From NCBI GenBank assembly GCA_034336665.1, contig CM067565.1:85947358-86011357 (forward strand): a DNA stretch of 64,000 nt. The letters are read 5' to 3'. The notes under the pieces are model-generated. The model saw only the letters and a program-made list of their open reading frames with translations. It ran no database searches and was not told the DNA's origin. Of this stretch, positions 26,586 to 37,720 are shown piece by piece (position 1 is the stretch's first letter; every line of letters starts with the position of its first letter). A program made the translations under genes and the position numbers. Source of the stretch: Luscinia megarhynchos (Eukaryota; Chordata; Aves; Passeriformes; Turdidae).

Positions 26586-29349
26586 ACACTGCACTCAGTC
26601 CCCACCTCTTTGGTGCCCCTGACATTCAAATCCCTGCTTCTGTATATAAAGCCAATTTCCACACTTTGGAGTCTTTGTCTTAAATCTCTTCACCAAAGTC
26701 CTCCTTCCCCATATCAAATTCCAGTTGTTCCAGAGCCCAACCAATGCCTTCTTAATTCTCCATCCTGATTTTTTTTGCACTGCCCACACTATACCCTATT
26801 GACTGCTCACTGTCATTGTCTACTCTGTTTTTAATATTGTCTCTGAGCTGGCAGTAAGTGCCTGAAATGCTTTTGAGAGTCATTGCCAACTTCTACTTTG
26901 AGCACAAAAACAAATAATGATTTGTGGAATGGTAATTCCATACATAGGAATAGTCTATTTACATACTGATAGATGACTAATTGGTTTAATACTTACTGGT
27001 AATAGTTCTGTTTTGCATTTTCACATATCTTTCTCCATTCCACCTCATCAAAGTATCTCTGATTTGTGACAGGGACACTGGAGACCTGTAAACTCAGAGA
27101 GCATTTTGTAAATTTGAAGCAACTTTGTAATACCATATTGTTAGGTAATAAAACCATAAGTATGAGTCATAATTTTCATGCACTTAGTATCTTCCTACAT
27201 TTTTAACCTTTTCCTAAAAATTCTTCCATTGTATCTGCCTTAAATAACTACTTAAATAACTACTTCCCAATTAAAATATTTATTTTAAAAAACCCATTGT
27301 GAATGCTTGTGGTTATATTTATTAAAGCTATATACTATAGCCTAACTATTACAGGAATTACTATTCTGATTTATATGTAGTACTTATAATAGCATAAATA
27401 TAGATTTGGTCAAAGTTTTTCCATGCAGAGAGCACAGCTCATTAAAAAACTTATAGAAAATCTTTTCACTGACACAAAAATTTAACAAACACTGGAGAGA
27501 AAGTCTAGTTCACTTTACTGTTCAAAGCAACTACATGGCATTTAATTCTCATTTAATGTTGTTTAGAGATATTGATTGAGCATAACCCTACTGTTTAACA
27601 GGGACATCTCTGAAGGCAACTCTCACTCTATCTGTTGAACCTGCAGTTTTGAAATGGAGCATTTGGTGGTTGTCCCACCAGTTTAAATCATTTGGAAGGA
27701 GTCAGTATGAGCAATGAAGTAGGTAGTGGGAAGGATGATCTCTAGGTCTAACAGTTTATCACTGCTAGATAATTTTCCAGCACTAAACAGTCTGTCACAT
27801 CCCAGCTAAGAAGTGACTTGCTTTTGCAATGCCATCCACAAGAGCATTGCTGTGCCGATGGTGAAATGCACACACAGATGATTAAGGACTGATATCTATG
27901 AATGGGGGAGATATCATCTGTTGAGGCACTAGCAATGATGAGCTCTGTGATAATCTCACAGACTCAAGATATCTGTGACGGCCTCCTGGAAATGAAATGC
28001 AGTGTGGATGCAGTGGCTCTAAAGAGATCCCAGATAGCCCTCTGGATTCAAGAGGGGAAGGTCTCTGCCTCACAGGCATGTCTGTGTAAGAAGTCAAGAA
28101 TGTGCTTCCCAGAGAAATGGTGGGGGCAGGGGACTTTTTGTAAGGGGTTTGGTGGCTTCCTGCTGCTCGCTGTCTTACTACCCAAGTTTTAGGGAGTCCC
28201 TAGGATTGTCAAGTTATCTTATTCTTATTTACTCACAACTAACAGAAACAGTTCCTCCTTTTTCCCCTTCCCATTCATCACATATCTGGCTGAAAGACAG
28301 TACAATGTGCTCATATGAGAGAAATTTTGTAAAATACATAAAAACTGGAGCTGATGTAAGGTACATTTTTTGGTCTAGAACATGATGAAAGAGCTTAAAA
28401 ATTTATTCTCGTGAATGACACAAAATGTTCTAGGGTTTATTGCGTTTTCAGTCTCTCATGTTTGACTAATGTCATAGAAAAAAGCAGCCCTCATGCTATT
28501 CCAGAAGGTATTTCCATATAGAGTCCCATAAAAAAATTTTAAAAACATATATTTCACAATACAGAATACACTTGCCTCATCAGTCACATGAACCAAATCC
28601 ATCTCCAATATGTTAAACTTATCTGAACCGTTCCTTGGCTTGCCTTAGCATAACATTCATACCATCATAATAAAGTATGAAAACGTTTAAACCAAAGAGT
28701 AAATCACAAAATACACAGGCAGTTAAGTACCATGCCTAAATTAATATCAGCTTTCACACACCAGCTACTCTGGTACTCGACCACTCACTGATGCACTGTT
28801 TGCTCCTGCTTGGACAACTTTAATAGCTACTTCCAGCAGGATAAGTAGCAGAAGATTCTTGAGAAACCAGAAGTACAGAAGAAAGTTGAATATTGCAGCA
28901 TAAACTTAAGTCTTGATTTGTTGGGTTTTTTTGTCCATTGCTTTCTTTCTGTAAGATGGATATCTCCATTCTGAATTGTTTGTCTCTGTCATACTTCAAA
29001 GCAAATCACATTTATTTTGACATTCACTGTCTGTAGCTCATTGCCTGACTGCCACCCACCTCATGGCACACCTTTGTAGGGTGACACTCCTTGGATATAT
29101 TGCAACATTGTCATTGCTGTTACAGAACTCTTGATGTAAACCCCTTTTCTCCATACTTTACTTTCCACAGCTCCCTGTGTCTGCTGCCTTCTGTTACACA
29201 GCATGTATGGACTTGCTGCTCCACACACATCCAGCATTGCATTCTGCTTCCCACACCATCCCAGCCTTTGCACTGCTGCTGTTGGTTTCTCCAGTTCCTG
29301 CCTGCCTGTTTCTCAATCCTCTTACTGGGGCTCCACATATCACTCATTA
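26586..29349. other. Unique non-coding DNA
   Basis: No supported gene. The final 300 bases before the ATCC array are less AT-rich. Plus-strand frames that start here only become long by running into the array. Confidence 0.55.
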
Positions 29350-30108
29350 TCCATCCACCCACCCATCCATCCATCCATCCATCCATCCATCCATCCATCC
29401 ATCCATCCATCCATCCATCCATCCATCCATCCATCCATCCATCCACCCATCCATCCATCCATCCATCCATCCATCCATCCATCCATCCATCCATCCATCC
29501 ATCCATCCATCCATCCATCCATCCATCCATCCATCCACCCATCCATCCATCCATCCATCCATCCATCTGTTCGTCCATAGATCGATCCATCCATCCATCC
29601 ATCCATCCATCCATCCATCCATCCATCCATCCATCCATCCATCCATCCATCCATCCATCCATCCATCATCCATCCATCCACCATCCATCCATCCATCCAT
29701 CCATCCATCATCCATCCATCCATCCATCCATCCATCTGTTCGTCCATAGATCCATCCATCCATCCATCCATCCATCATCTATCCATCCATCCATCCATCC
29801 ATCCATCCATCCATCCATCCATCTGTTCGTCCATAGATCCATCCATCCATCCATCCATCCGTCCGTCCGTCCGTCCGTCCGTCCATCCATCCATCCATCC
29901 ATCCATCCATCCATCCATCCATCCATCCATCCATCCATCCATCTGTTCGTCCATAGATCCATCCATCCATCCATCCATCCATCCATCCATCCATCCATCC
30001 ATCCGTCCGTCCGTCCGTCCGTCCGTCCGTCCATCCATCCATCCATCCATCCATCCATCCATCCATCCATCCATCCATCCATCCATCCATCCTTCCCTCC
30101 CTCCCTCT
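29350..30108. repeat. Large ATCC (GGAT) tetranucleotide array
   Basis: About 760 bp of tandem ATCC with sparse ACCC variants, ending in a short TTCCCTCCCTCCC run at 30092-30108. It is not uniform. A 14-base non-repeat insert, CTGTTCGTCCATAG, occurs four times (29567, 29736, 29823, 29943), and two blocks of the CpG-containing variant GTCC lie at 29861-29884 and 30005-30032. This points to amplification of a longer composite unit on top of the tetranucleotide. Four-base units without stop codons keep several frames open on both strands, which explains the His-Pro-Ser-Ile and Met-Asp-Gly-Trp repeat translations of up to 358 codons; these are not genes. Assembled length may be collapsed or polymorphic. 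Confidence 0.97.
29823..30060. repeat. Two tandem copies of a ~120-bp composite unit
   Basis: Each copy reads: CTGTTCGTCCATAG, then an ATCC run, then a GTCC block (6 units in the first, 7 in the second), then another ATCC run. The first copy starts at 29823 and the second at 29943. The offset from the 14-base marker to the GTCC block differs (38 versus 62 bases), so internal slippage followed or accompanied the duplication. Confidence 0.85.
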
Positions 30109-31049
30109 ATCCCATGCCGATATCCTGCTCTCCCTGCCACCCTGCAGACAGCAGTGGGTGTCCTTAGCTGCAGTTGCAGTTTCCTCCCCCAAGCCTTCCT
30201 ATCCTGTGTGGCAACCCAGCCCCCACGCTCCTCCCCTGTGGCCCCTCAGCGTTTGGCACTCAGCTGCAGCTTGGGTTATTGCATATTTCCCATCAGGGAA
30301 TTAAGCTCTTTGGAGGCAACACATGCCAAATTTTTTTTTCACACTAACAGAGAGCTCTCTCTGTATGTTTGATCCTCATCAGATAGGACTATAAATACCT
30401 GAAATACTGGACAAACTTGTGCGACCATTTTTGGATTACATAGCCTACAGGATTAGACTTCTTGCAAGATTTCCAGAACTTCCTGGTTGGCTGAGTGTAA
30501 ATATTTTAAAAATAACATCTTACAGTATTTCAGTGTTTCTGTTTCCTCTATTGGTCAAAAACAGGAAATGCAGAAGCATGTGAATCTCAGATTTTACTAA
30601 ACTTCAGAAAAATACATTCAGAGAGAGAGAGAGTACTTTAAAAATAAAGGACCAGATTAGAAGCCAGTTTCTATTTTCACCTAAACCAATTCACCCATCT
30701 GCTTTAACCATCCTTCAAAAACAACACCAACCGGAGTATTTTGCATATTTGTAATGTCTGACGGAGATAATAAGCAGAGAGCAGGCTGGTTCCAAAATAG
30801 GCTCATGCTCCTTGTGTAACCTGGTGAGTGAACATCCTGACATGCAATTATTTGTTTTTTCTCTCCTTACTAGTGCAAAACATTTGAGTAGCTAGGTTTT
30901 AATTTATTTCCATTTACATTGTTACCTAAGGACATTTCTTATCTGAGAAAAGCATTACCATTCGAAAGAGCATTTCCCCTCTTTTAATAGCTGCCTGCCC
31001 AGTGCTAGTTGCCTTATTGCATATATAAAGTTAGGGCTGTTTCTTCTCA
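30109..31049. other. Unique DNA between arrays and LINE remnants
   Basis: No supported gene. A (GA) run lies near 30620-30633. A splice-acceptor-like CTTCTGTTTCCTC pyrimidine run near 30535 has no exon partner. Confidence 0.5.
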
Positions 31050-31200
31050 TGTGTATCACTGATCAGCACTGAGTTTCATCTGCCATTTTATTGCCACTTC
31101 CACAGCTCTAAAAAATGAGCACCTAACCTTTACCTTATCATTTATTCCTCTGAAAATGTATTCTGCAAGTGAACCAGTTAACTCTTTCCCCTCACACTAT
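31050..31200 (-). mobile_element. Ancient LINE fragment (copy A)
   Basis: The stretch GAGTTTCATCTGCCATTTTA followed by TTGCC matches a block of an old amniote LINE family read in minus orientation (aatttcatctgccattttgttgcccag). The distal part, CCTCTGAAAATG ... GAACCAGTTAAC, may continue the same element with deletions. The same block recurs in diverged form at 32631-32655 inside copy B, which supports a shared family. The boundaries are soft. Confidence 0.4.
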
Positions 31201-31984
31201 CATCATACTACAAGCTCAATCATAGCACCCCACAGAAAACGTTTGCTTGCAATATTTTAACCTATTTTTCCAATTAGCCTATTATTTTAAGCTTTAGATT
31301 AGGTTTTCCTCTTTTTATTCTCACCTTGAAATTTTAAGGGTTACATTTCACAGAACTTGAACCCTCCTGTCCTGCTGCCTTTTCTGACATAGGATCTAGC
31401 CTTGCCAAGTTGTACAATGGAGACAGTTTAAAACAAGGACAAAAGAGAAGCTCTGCAGCTTGTACATCCATTCTCGGTTGTGGTTATAATTTCAACTACT
31501 TCAAACCAAAGAACCTATGAGATCTGACATTATCTGTGCTAGTTTGCTGAGGCCTGGTTCAGAAATTACCTATTCTCTACCACCTGCTACAGAAAAGAAC
31601 GTTATCAAGAAAGTGTACAAAACTCACCTAAAGGTTTAAGGGAGTTTTAATAGGTCGATGTTCCCTCAGCACTTTTCCTTGTTGTTTTGGCACCAGTTGT
31701 TTGGTATCAGTTGAGGTCGATTAGTACAGCAATTCACACGGTGCAAGCAGAAGGCATTGCTTTCCAGATGTGCTTGCTCACCTTAGAACAGCTGGCAGCT
31801 CAGTGACTTGTGAGCCAGAGGTGACTCCTCTGTGTTTTAACAGCTTTCATGAACTGCTTTGAATCAGTGTGAACATCCACAATATGCTGTACAAATGAGT
31901 AAGAGCAGTTTATGAACTGAGAGGAGAAAGAGTATAATTTTACCTTCTTGTACTCCCATTTGTTTATTTCATGTGTTCCCCTTA
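31201..31984. other. Unique DNA between LINE fragments
   Basis: No recognisable gene or repeat. Possibly decayed sequence of the flanking elements, but nothing I can align by eye. Confidence 0.4.
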
Positions 31985-33110
31985 GCTGTTGCACTGTTGA
32001 AACCCTTGAAAACGCTCCACACCATTTGTGATTTTAAATATTTCCATCACATCCCACTTAGTTATCTCCTCCTAGACTGAGAAATTCCTGTTCCTGCAGT
32101 GTTAAATTACCCTTCCCTTCCCTTCCCTTCCCTTCCCTTCCCTTCCCTTCCCTTCCCTTCCCTTCCCTTCCCTTCCCTTCCCTTCCCTTCCCTTCCCTTC
32201 CCTTCCCTTCCCTTCCCTTCCCTTCCCTTCCCTTCCCTTCCCTTCCCTTCCCTTCCCTTCCCTTCCCTTCCCTTCCCTTCCCTTCCCTTCCCTTCCCTTC
32301 CCTTCCCTTCCCTTCCCTTCCCTTCCCTTCCCTTCCCTTCCCTTCCCTTCCCTTCCCTTCCCTTCCCTTCCCTTCCCTTCCCTTCCCTTCCCTTCCCTTC
32401 CCTTCCCTTCCCTTCCCTTCCCTTCCCTTCCCTTCCCTTCCCTTCCCTTCCCTTCCCTTCCCATTTTTCCCTGGGACTGGGGATGGGTGAGGAGGATCAA
32501 TGCTGTGCACAGTCTTCAAGCCACTCACACAAACAGGGTTGCTGAGCAGTTGTATGATCATCACATTATATGTGAAGCTGCAGGATTTGAAGTCCATGCC
32601 AATCCCTTTATATATTTTTAATACCAGCTTTTCTTTAGCATTTTATTGCTCAGACACGGTGTCATGAACTCCTCCTGAAGCTCCTCACATGCAGGTTTTT
32701 TACACTCCTGAGAAACTCAGACCAACAACATGCTTTGATACCTTGGCATCCACTACTTTTCTAAATAATTTGCAAACATGCAATACCTTATAAATAAGTT
32801 TCTGTGGGACTTCTTTGGAAATATTATTCTGTTTAAAAAATTTACCAGTCATTCACAGACTATGTTTCCTAACCTTTAATCATAAGAGGGTAAAACTCTT
32901 TTCCTACCACTTCTTTCATGTCAGTTTAATTCCTGAGGAGCCTCTGTGGAAGGGTGCTGTTGAAAATGAAAACCAAAAGTTTATCAGCTGACCTCCTCGG
33001 TGCACATTCTCCATGGTTTCTCCAAAGGACTCCAACAAATCTGCAAAGGATGGTTTCCTGACCAGATCCAATTCTGACCCTGTGCCAGGGGAGGCTGATG
33101 TGGTGCAGGC
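31985..33110 (-). mobile_element. Ancient LINE remnant (copy B), split by CCTTC array
   Basis: Read along the plus strand, several blocks follow in order the antisense of an old amniote LINE of the CR1/L2 superfamily: a CATCACATCCC ... CTCCTAGACTGAGAAATTCC block (about 32046-32090); CTTTAGCATTTTATTGCTCAG (32634-32654); GAAGCTCCTCACATGCAG; AATTTGCAAACATGC; TTTCCTAACCTTTAATCAT; and near 33000-33060 TCTCCATGGTTTCTCC then AAAGGACTCCAACAAATCTG. In such elements the last blocks are antisense to the reverse-transcriptase region around the YLDFxKAFDxVPH motif. The frame is destroyed here; a 74-codon minus-strand relic at 32916-33140 overlaps it. The family name is left open because I matched from memory only. 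The pentanucleotide array at 32110-32462 sits inside the element. Confidence 0.55.
32110..32462. repeat. Perfect (CCTTC)~70 pentanucleotide array
   Basis: About 350 bp of CCTTC (GAAGG on the other strand) with no interruption I can find: six 60-base lines read identically. One strand is pure pyrimidine and the other pure purine. The five-base unit lacks stops in every frame, giving Pro-Ser-Leu-Pro-Phe frames on plus and Gly-Lys-Gly-Arg-Glu frames on minus (up to 179 codons including flanks), which are artefacts. Perfection over this length implies recent expansion and strong length instability; assembled length should be treated as a minimum or an approximation. Confidence 0.98.
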
Positions 33111-34667
33111 AAAAGCAGAACCAGACTGTTGAAAACACAACAGAAGATATTTGCTGCAGTGTTAAAGTAAGTAGGTGCTGATATTACAGAGGTGAAAATA
33201 TGTGTTAGTGCTAGTGCTGCTGTTTGAAAAAGGCATTAATTGGACCATGTTGAAGAGATGTACCCTCACCGAGAGAAAACAGCACTGAACAGTAACCAAT
33301 AGTCAATAAAAAATTTACATGGAAATGCAGTTTTACTAGATTTTCAGGCCTGAATTTTTTCACAACTTGTTAATCACTGAGATATGAAACAAAAAATATT
33401 AATGATCAACAATGCACTATATCTGAGTAATTAATAAAATGTCTTTAAAGGAACCTCAGAGAGCTTCAGCAAACCTCACATGTAAAAGTTCTCTGAGTAT
33501 GGTATGAACATCTAAATGTGTATTCAAAAATTGGCATCTTTATAAATATTAAAACCATCAGCAGAGTTTGGAATGAAATGTGTTTCCAACCATTAGGCAA
33601 GATTTTTTTGAAAAATATATAATTCTTACATAATTCACGCCAGCAGCTAATATTGGTCTCATTATTATTGTCATTTAATTATAGTGCAATTCTCTCCAAT
33701 ATTTTTGCAATGTAATTTAACAAGTTATATGTCATCTGATAGTATTACAAAATGTGCCATTACACAAGCAATTGACAGCTATGCTGTTTTAAAAACATTG
33801 GCTACCCAACAGCATAAATCATACAGGTGTGAGAGAAAGTCCTAATGCAAAATGCATCTTTGCTAAATCACTGAAAAAAAATTAAGGAGAAGGAGTACTT
33901 CAGCCACAACTGCATACTATTTTAATGGCTCAGAGAGACTAGGAAGTCTGAATTTTATTTGTACTTGAAGTTAAGACCAGAAGGATCTTAGTCACTCAAG
34001 TCATCTTCCAGTAATACCTATTTACAAATGTCTTCCAGAGTTCCTTGTGTGCCATGTATCACCCTACTAAAGAAATGGACAAATACTGATAGTGATGTTT
34101 CTGAAGTGTTCAAAAGTTTTGTGTCTATGGTCCAAGCTCCAGCCTGGGAAAAGGTTTCTGGTGACTATAAAGGACCACAGATGAAAACTTCTTAGAAATC
34201 ACAGAATACGTAAGAAACTATCTTCAGAAACATGAGTGTTTCTGAGCTAGCCAGAGACAAGTCCAAATTCAATCCGTACTTCCCAAATCAGCTGTAAACT
34301 TACCCTGAGGCTATGCAGAAGGAGCTTTGGTGACAAGAGTTTCATTCTGTGCCAGGACTAAAACAGATATTCCAAAATTTCTTGAAAAGAACTATTTGAA
34401 AAACACTCAAGATCATTCATAACACCGCATTTTGAAGTTAATGTTTGCATCTTTGCTGTAATAAATAACCAAATTTATTCAAGAAAATATAACACAAAAG
34501 CAAAAAACAATTTCAAATGAAAAATGAACCCCCAACAATGTTAAATTGATTATTTTCACATTTTTTCCTTTATTTCTTCAGGTGAAATCAAGTTGAATGT
34601 TTGCCATGTAATTTGGTTTCAGAACCATGACTTCTCAAGGTGGTAGTTCCTTACAAATCTTTCTCAC
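33111..34667. other. Unique AT-rich DNA, CNE-like in part
   Basis: No gene seen. The very AT-rich block at about 33630-33840, rich in TAATTA/ATTTAAT-type words, resembles developmental conserved non-coding sequence in style; conservation cannot be assessed from one sequence. Confidence 0.45.
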
Positions 34668-34855
34668 CAATTTTTGGCATCCCTCTTGAGTCATTGATGT
34701 CCCTCTGTCCCAGACCACTCTGGATGGCAGCAGCCTTCCAGGTGAGGGCTGGTGCTCCCTGCCTGCCAAGCTCACAGTGATGTGGCTCTGCTTTCTCATC
34801 AGCATTTGCACCTTTGGGCCATCACTGAAACTTGCACTCAGAACACCCACATCTC
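34668..34855 (-). other. Candidate exon, unidentified protein or lncRNA
   Basis: On the minus strand a pyrimidine-rich tract TGCTCTCTTTTTTAG ends at 34856, immediately followed by a 188-bp segment that closes at CAAAAATTG followed by GTGAGA, a usable splice donor. The segment is clearly less AT-rich than its flanks. In one minus frame it is fully open (part of a 103-codon ORF at 34635-34946). The translation has mixed, protein-like composition (for example DGPKVQMLMRKQSHITVSLA) with ordinary codon use. I do not recognise a family. At 188 bp the exon would shift phase between neighbours. No partner exon is recognisable nearby. It could be a real exon of a large minus-strand gene, an lncRNA exon, or a chance coincidence of signals. 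Confidence 0.3.
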
Positions 34856-36869
34856 CTAAAAAAGAGAGCATCACTCCACAGTAAAAGAGAAGAGAGCAGC
34901 ATTTCACAGTAAAAATAGCCTTCTTCAAAAGTAAGACACAACACAAAATGTCATCCTGATCTTAGCAAAAAGCCTGGAGGCTCTTTCCTCGTTAGGATGT
35001 TTAGGAACGTTATGTAGAACTTTATGTTCCCGTGACTTGCAGGAAAAGGCAGTAGTGTCACACTCACACTGCCACTAAAAATAACTGAAACATGTAAAAA
35101 TAAACAAAGCACCACCTTGTCTGGTGTCTTCTAAGAATGAGATGCATACTTGTACAGTAGGTGGTAAGCTGAAACACACAATATTTGATGTGAGAACACA
35201 ACTTCATAGGGACTGAGAGAATAAAGATATGCAATCATGTCTCTAGGGACCAATTTCACTCTAAGATTTAAATAACAATCCTATATCCCGCTTGAACTTG
35301 GATGTTTTCTGCTCAATGGCAATGAAGCAGAAACTTCAAAGTTTGGAAAGTATGTGCAAAAGCTGCATGCTCACTTGCCTTGGACATCTGTAACAGTCTC
35401 TAAAAATACGGGGCCAGTGTAATCAGGAACAGCATTTGGTCCTTAAATATTAGTCAGGAAATGAACTTTTGAACACCTACATTTCTGTCAGTACTGAAAA
35501 TGTGCTTTAGTCTTTTCACATTAAGAGCTAAACAAAAATTGCTAAAAGTATTCTACAAATCAGCTCACCAGCCATCCATGGTTTGTATGGCTGAGAATAG
35601 TTCCACACACACAATCAAAACAGGCATATGAGTTAATTCTGGAAGTCCTAAGAAGCTTAAAAAAGCATAGGGTGCTGCAGTCATTTGGTTTTTGGAGTAT
35701 ATTTCCCCAATTGGATTCAGGGAAGCTGCATTCATCGTTGAGGGGAAACTGGATTCATAGTTTTTAACTAACAGCTTACTGGGGAGTAGGAGAACAATAA
35801 AACTAGGCAAATGGAGTAGCTGAAAAAAAACCCCTAAAATAAGAAGAAATGTTTGCAAGTGTAAGCTTATCCAAGGAGTTCTGCCCTTTGGCCAGCCTTC
35901 TGTAGACATTCATACAGAAAATCTGTTAATGCTGAGTGAGATAAGAGCACACAGTTGAACTTATATTCGAATTGGGATCGTTTCTGTGGGATTTTCCAGT
36001 CAGAATAAGAAGCAAGGTGACTTGAGACCTCAGGGTTAGTCCTGATTTTTTGTCATCTATTTCATACTGTCTTTCTTTTTGCCTGCTGTAAAAATGAATG
36101 CATGGATGAACAGATGTTCAGCAAATTATATTCCTGCCCTGCTTTGGATAGCCTTAAACAATTGCATGAAGTAAGCATCAACTTGAAAATATTCTCCCCA
36201 ACTTCAATTTTTATTTAGTTTCCTTAGAAAAACATCCCACATGAATTCTAGGCTCTCTTTCCTTCACAGCCAGATCCCCCACTAATTCTATATATCTCTA
36301 CTGAAGTTATCTGGATCCATTTGATATCACTTATGAAAGATGAAGCAAAAACCACCTCTTCATCTCAATGCAAAACACTAACACCCATCATCAAAACTGT
36401 TCTGGGCCAAATGAAAATCTGGTTATGAAAGACAAAAATGTGCAATGAGCTAAGCAGTTTGAATTAAATGACAGGCCTTTGGAAAACGTTGCAACTAATA
36501 TTTTACTTATTACTACAGAACAAATGTTCTCTAGTAATGACAGAACTAATGCAATTGAGTTTTTAGATCATGTGGAATGATGAACAACTGAGAGACTTGA
36601 ATTAGAATTAGACCTTGAATTTCTTGAAGTCAAAAACTTGAGAAGTTTATCTTTCAAGCCAAAAGTGGGAACAAACCCTAGATGCATAAAAAGATACTGC
36701 CATATGATCAGAGAACAGAAAATACAGTAAATGAAAGGAGAAAAAAAAAGAATGTTTTGGCCAGTATTGATTCATTAACTTAACCTTTAAATTTTGCCAC
36801 ATTTTAGAACAGGTTTAGAACAAGGAACAGATAAATAAAGACTTGGAGGTAAAGGAACTATTGGATATC
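34856..36869. other. Unique non-coding DNA
   Basis: No supported gene. The 114-codon minus frame at 35565-35909 has a hydrophobic stretch (LLILGVFFQLLHL) but no start context or family resemblance that would raise it above chance. Confidence 0.5.
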
Positions 36870-37720
36870 ATGCACTATTGGATATAGTACAGTAGGATAT
36901 ATAATAAAAGAAGGGAGATCTAGGCAGACCAGCTTAATAGCTTCCTTTGATAAGATAGCTGATTTTCTAGACAAAGGAAAAGGAGTCAATGTCATCTATC
37001 TAGACTTCAGTAATACATATGGTATGGTGCCACATGGGAAATTATTTGTTAAGCTGGAGAAGATAGGGATTAGTAGAGGAATTGAAAGATAGGTAAAGAC
37101 TGTCTCAAGGAACGACAGCAAAAGATAGTGTTGAAAGGAAAAGTAACGTGAGGGTTACCAGTTAGCAGTGGAATTCTTTATGGATCAGTCTTGGGTCTGA
37201 TCTCCTTATTTCAATTAAGATCATGACACAAATATTTGGAATGTGGCGATAGTGCATACGTTGGCACTATCAATACACAGGAGAGGAGGATATCATGCAG
37301 AAAAAGGCTGGATGACAGTAAGGACAGGTGTAATAGGAAGGGATGAGAAGCAGTTTTTTGAAGATAATGAAGCTAGTCACTTACCCCAAAATGAAGATAA
37401 TGCATTTGGAAACTAATAACAAAAATTAGGAATCAGTTAGAAAAGACTGAGCTAGAGGGGGACCCCGGGTTAGCTGTCTGTCACAGCACAGCTGAGAGCA
37501 AGCAGTGGGATACTGCAGTGAAAAAGAGCACACAAGGAATGCGTCAGGAGGTGTATTTTAGGTGTACAGAGGACGACTAGCTCCATTATGAAAATCTCTG
37601 ATGAGATCTGACTGTAAGTGTTCATACAGTCCTGCTAAACAGTCTCAGGCAAGATAAATCAAAACAGGACCAGGTGCAGAGAGGGCTAACCAAAACGAGA
37701 AAGAAAATAAAGACTTAACC
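36870..37720 (+). mobile_element. Ancient CR1-clade LINE with broken RT
   Basis: A plus-strand remnant of an old amniote CR1-type LINE. From 36961 one frame reads DFLDKGKGVNVIYLDFSNTY and continues with a decayed VPHGKL; this is the YLDFSKAFDTVPH region near the start of the RT fingers/palm in CR1 elements, with the usual Lys-Ala-Phe-Asp replaced. A TAG at 37090-37092 breaks the frame where Trp is usual. Further on, GAGGATATCATGCAGAAAAA, GGATGACAGTAAGGACAGG, then GTGGGATACTGCAGTGAAAA and GGAATGCGTCAGGAGG follow the C-terminal RT/linker region, ending in CCAGGTGCAGAGAGGGCTAACC. No target-site duplication or intact frame remains. It is much more diverged than the CR1 at 11.6 kb and belongs to a different, older subfamily. 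Confidence 0.8.

Noticed and set aside
26585..26789. Minus-strand ORF at 26595-26789 and plus frames over the CR1 scrap
   Set aside because: They start in or next to the CR1 fragment and show no domain.
29091..30192. Long ORFs (up to 358 codons plus, 180 codons minus) with His-Pro-Ser-Ile or Met-Asp-Gly-Trp repeats
   Set aside because: They are translations of the ATCC array. A 4-base unit without stop codons gives open frames on both strands, and no non-repeat domain is present.
32058..32597. ORFs of 132-179 codons rich in Gly-Lys-Gly-Arg-Glu (minus) or Pro-Ser-Leu-Pro-Phe (plus)
   Set aside because: They are translations of the CCTTC array; flanks add no recognisable domain.
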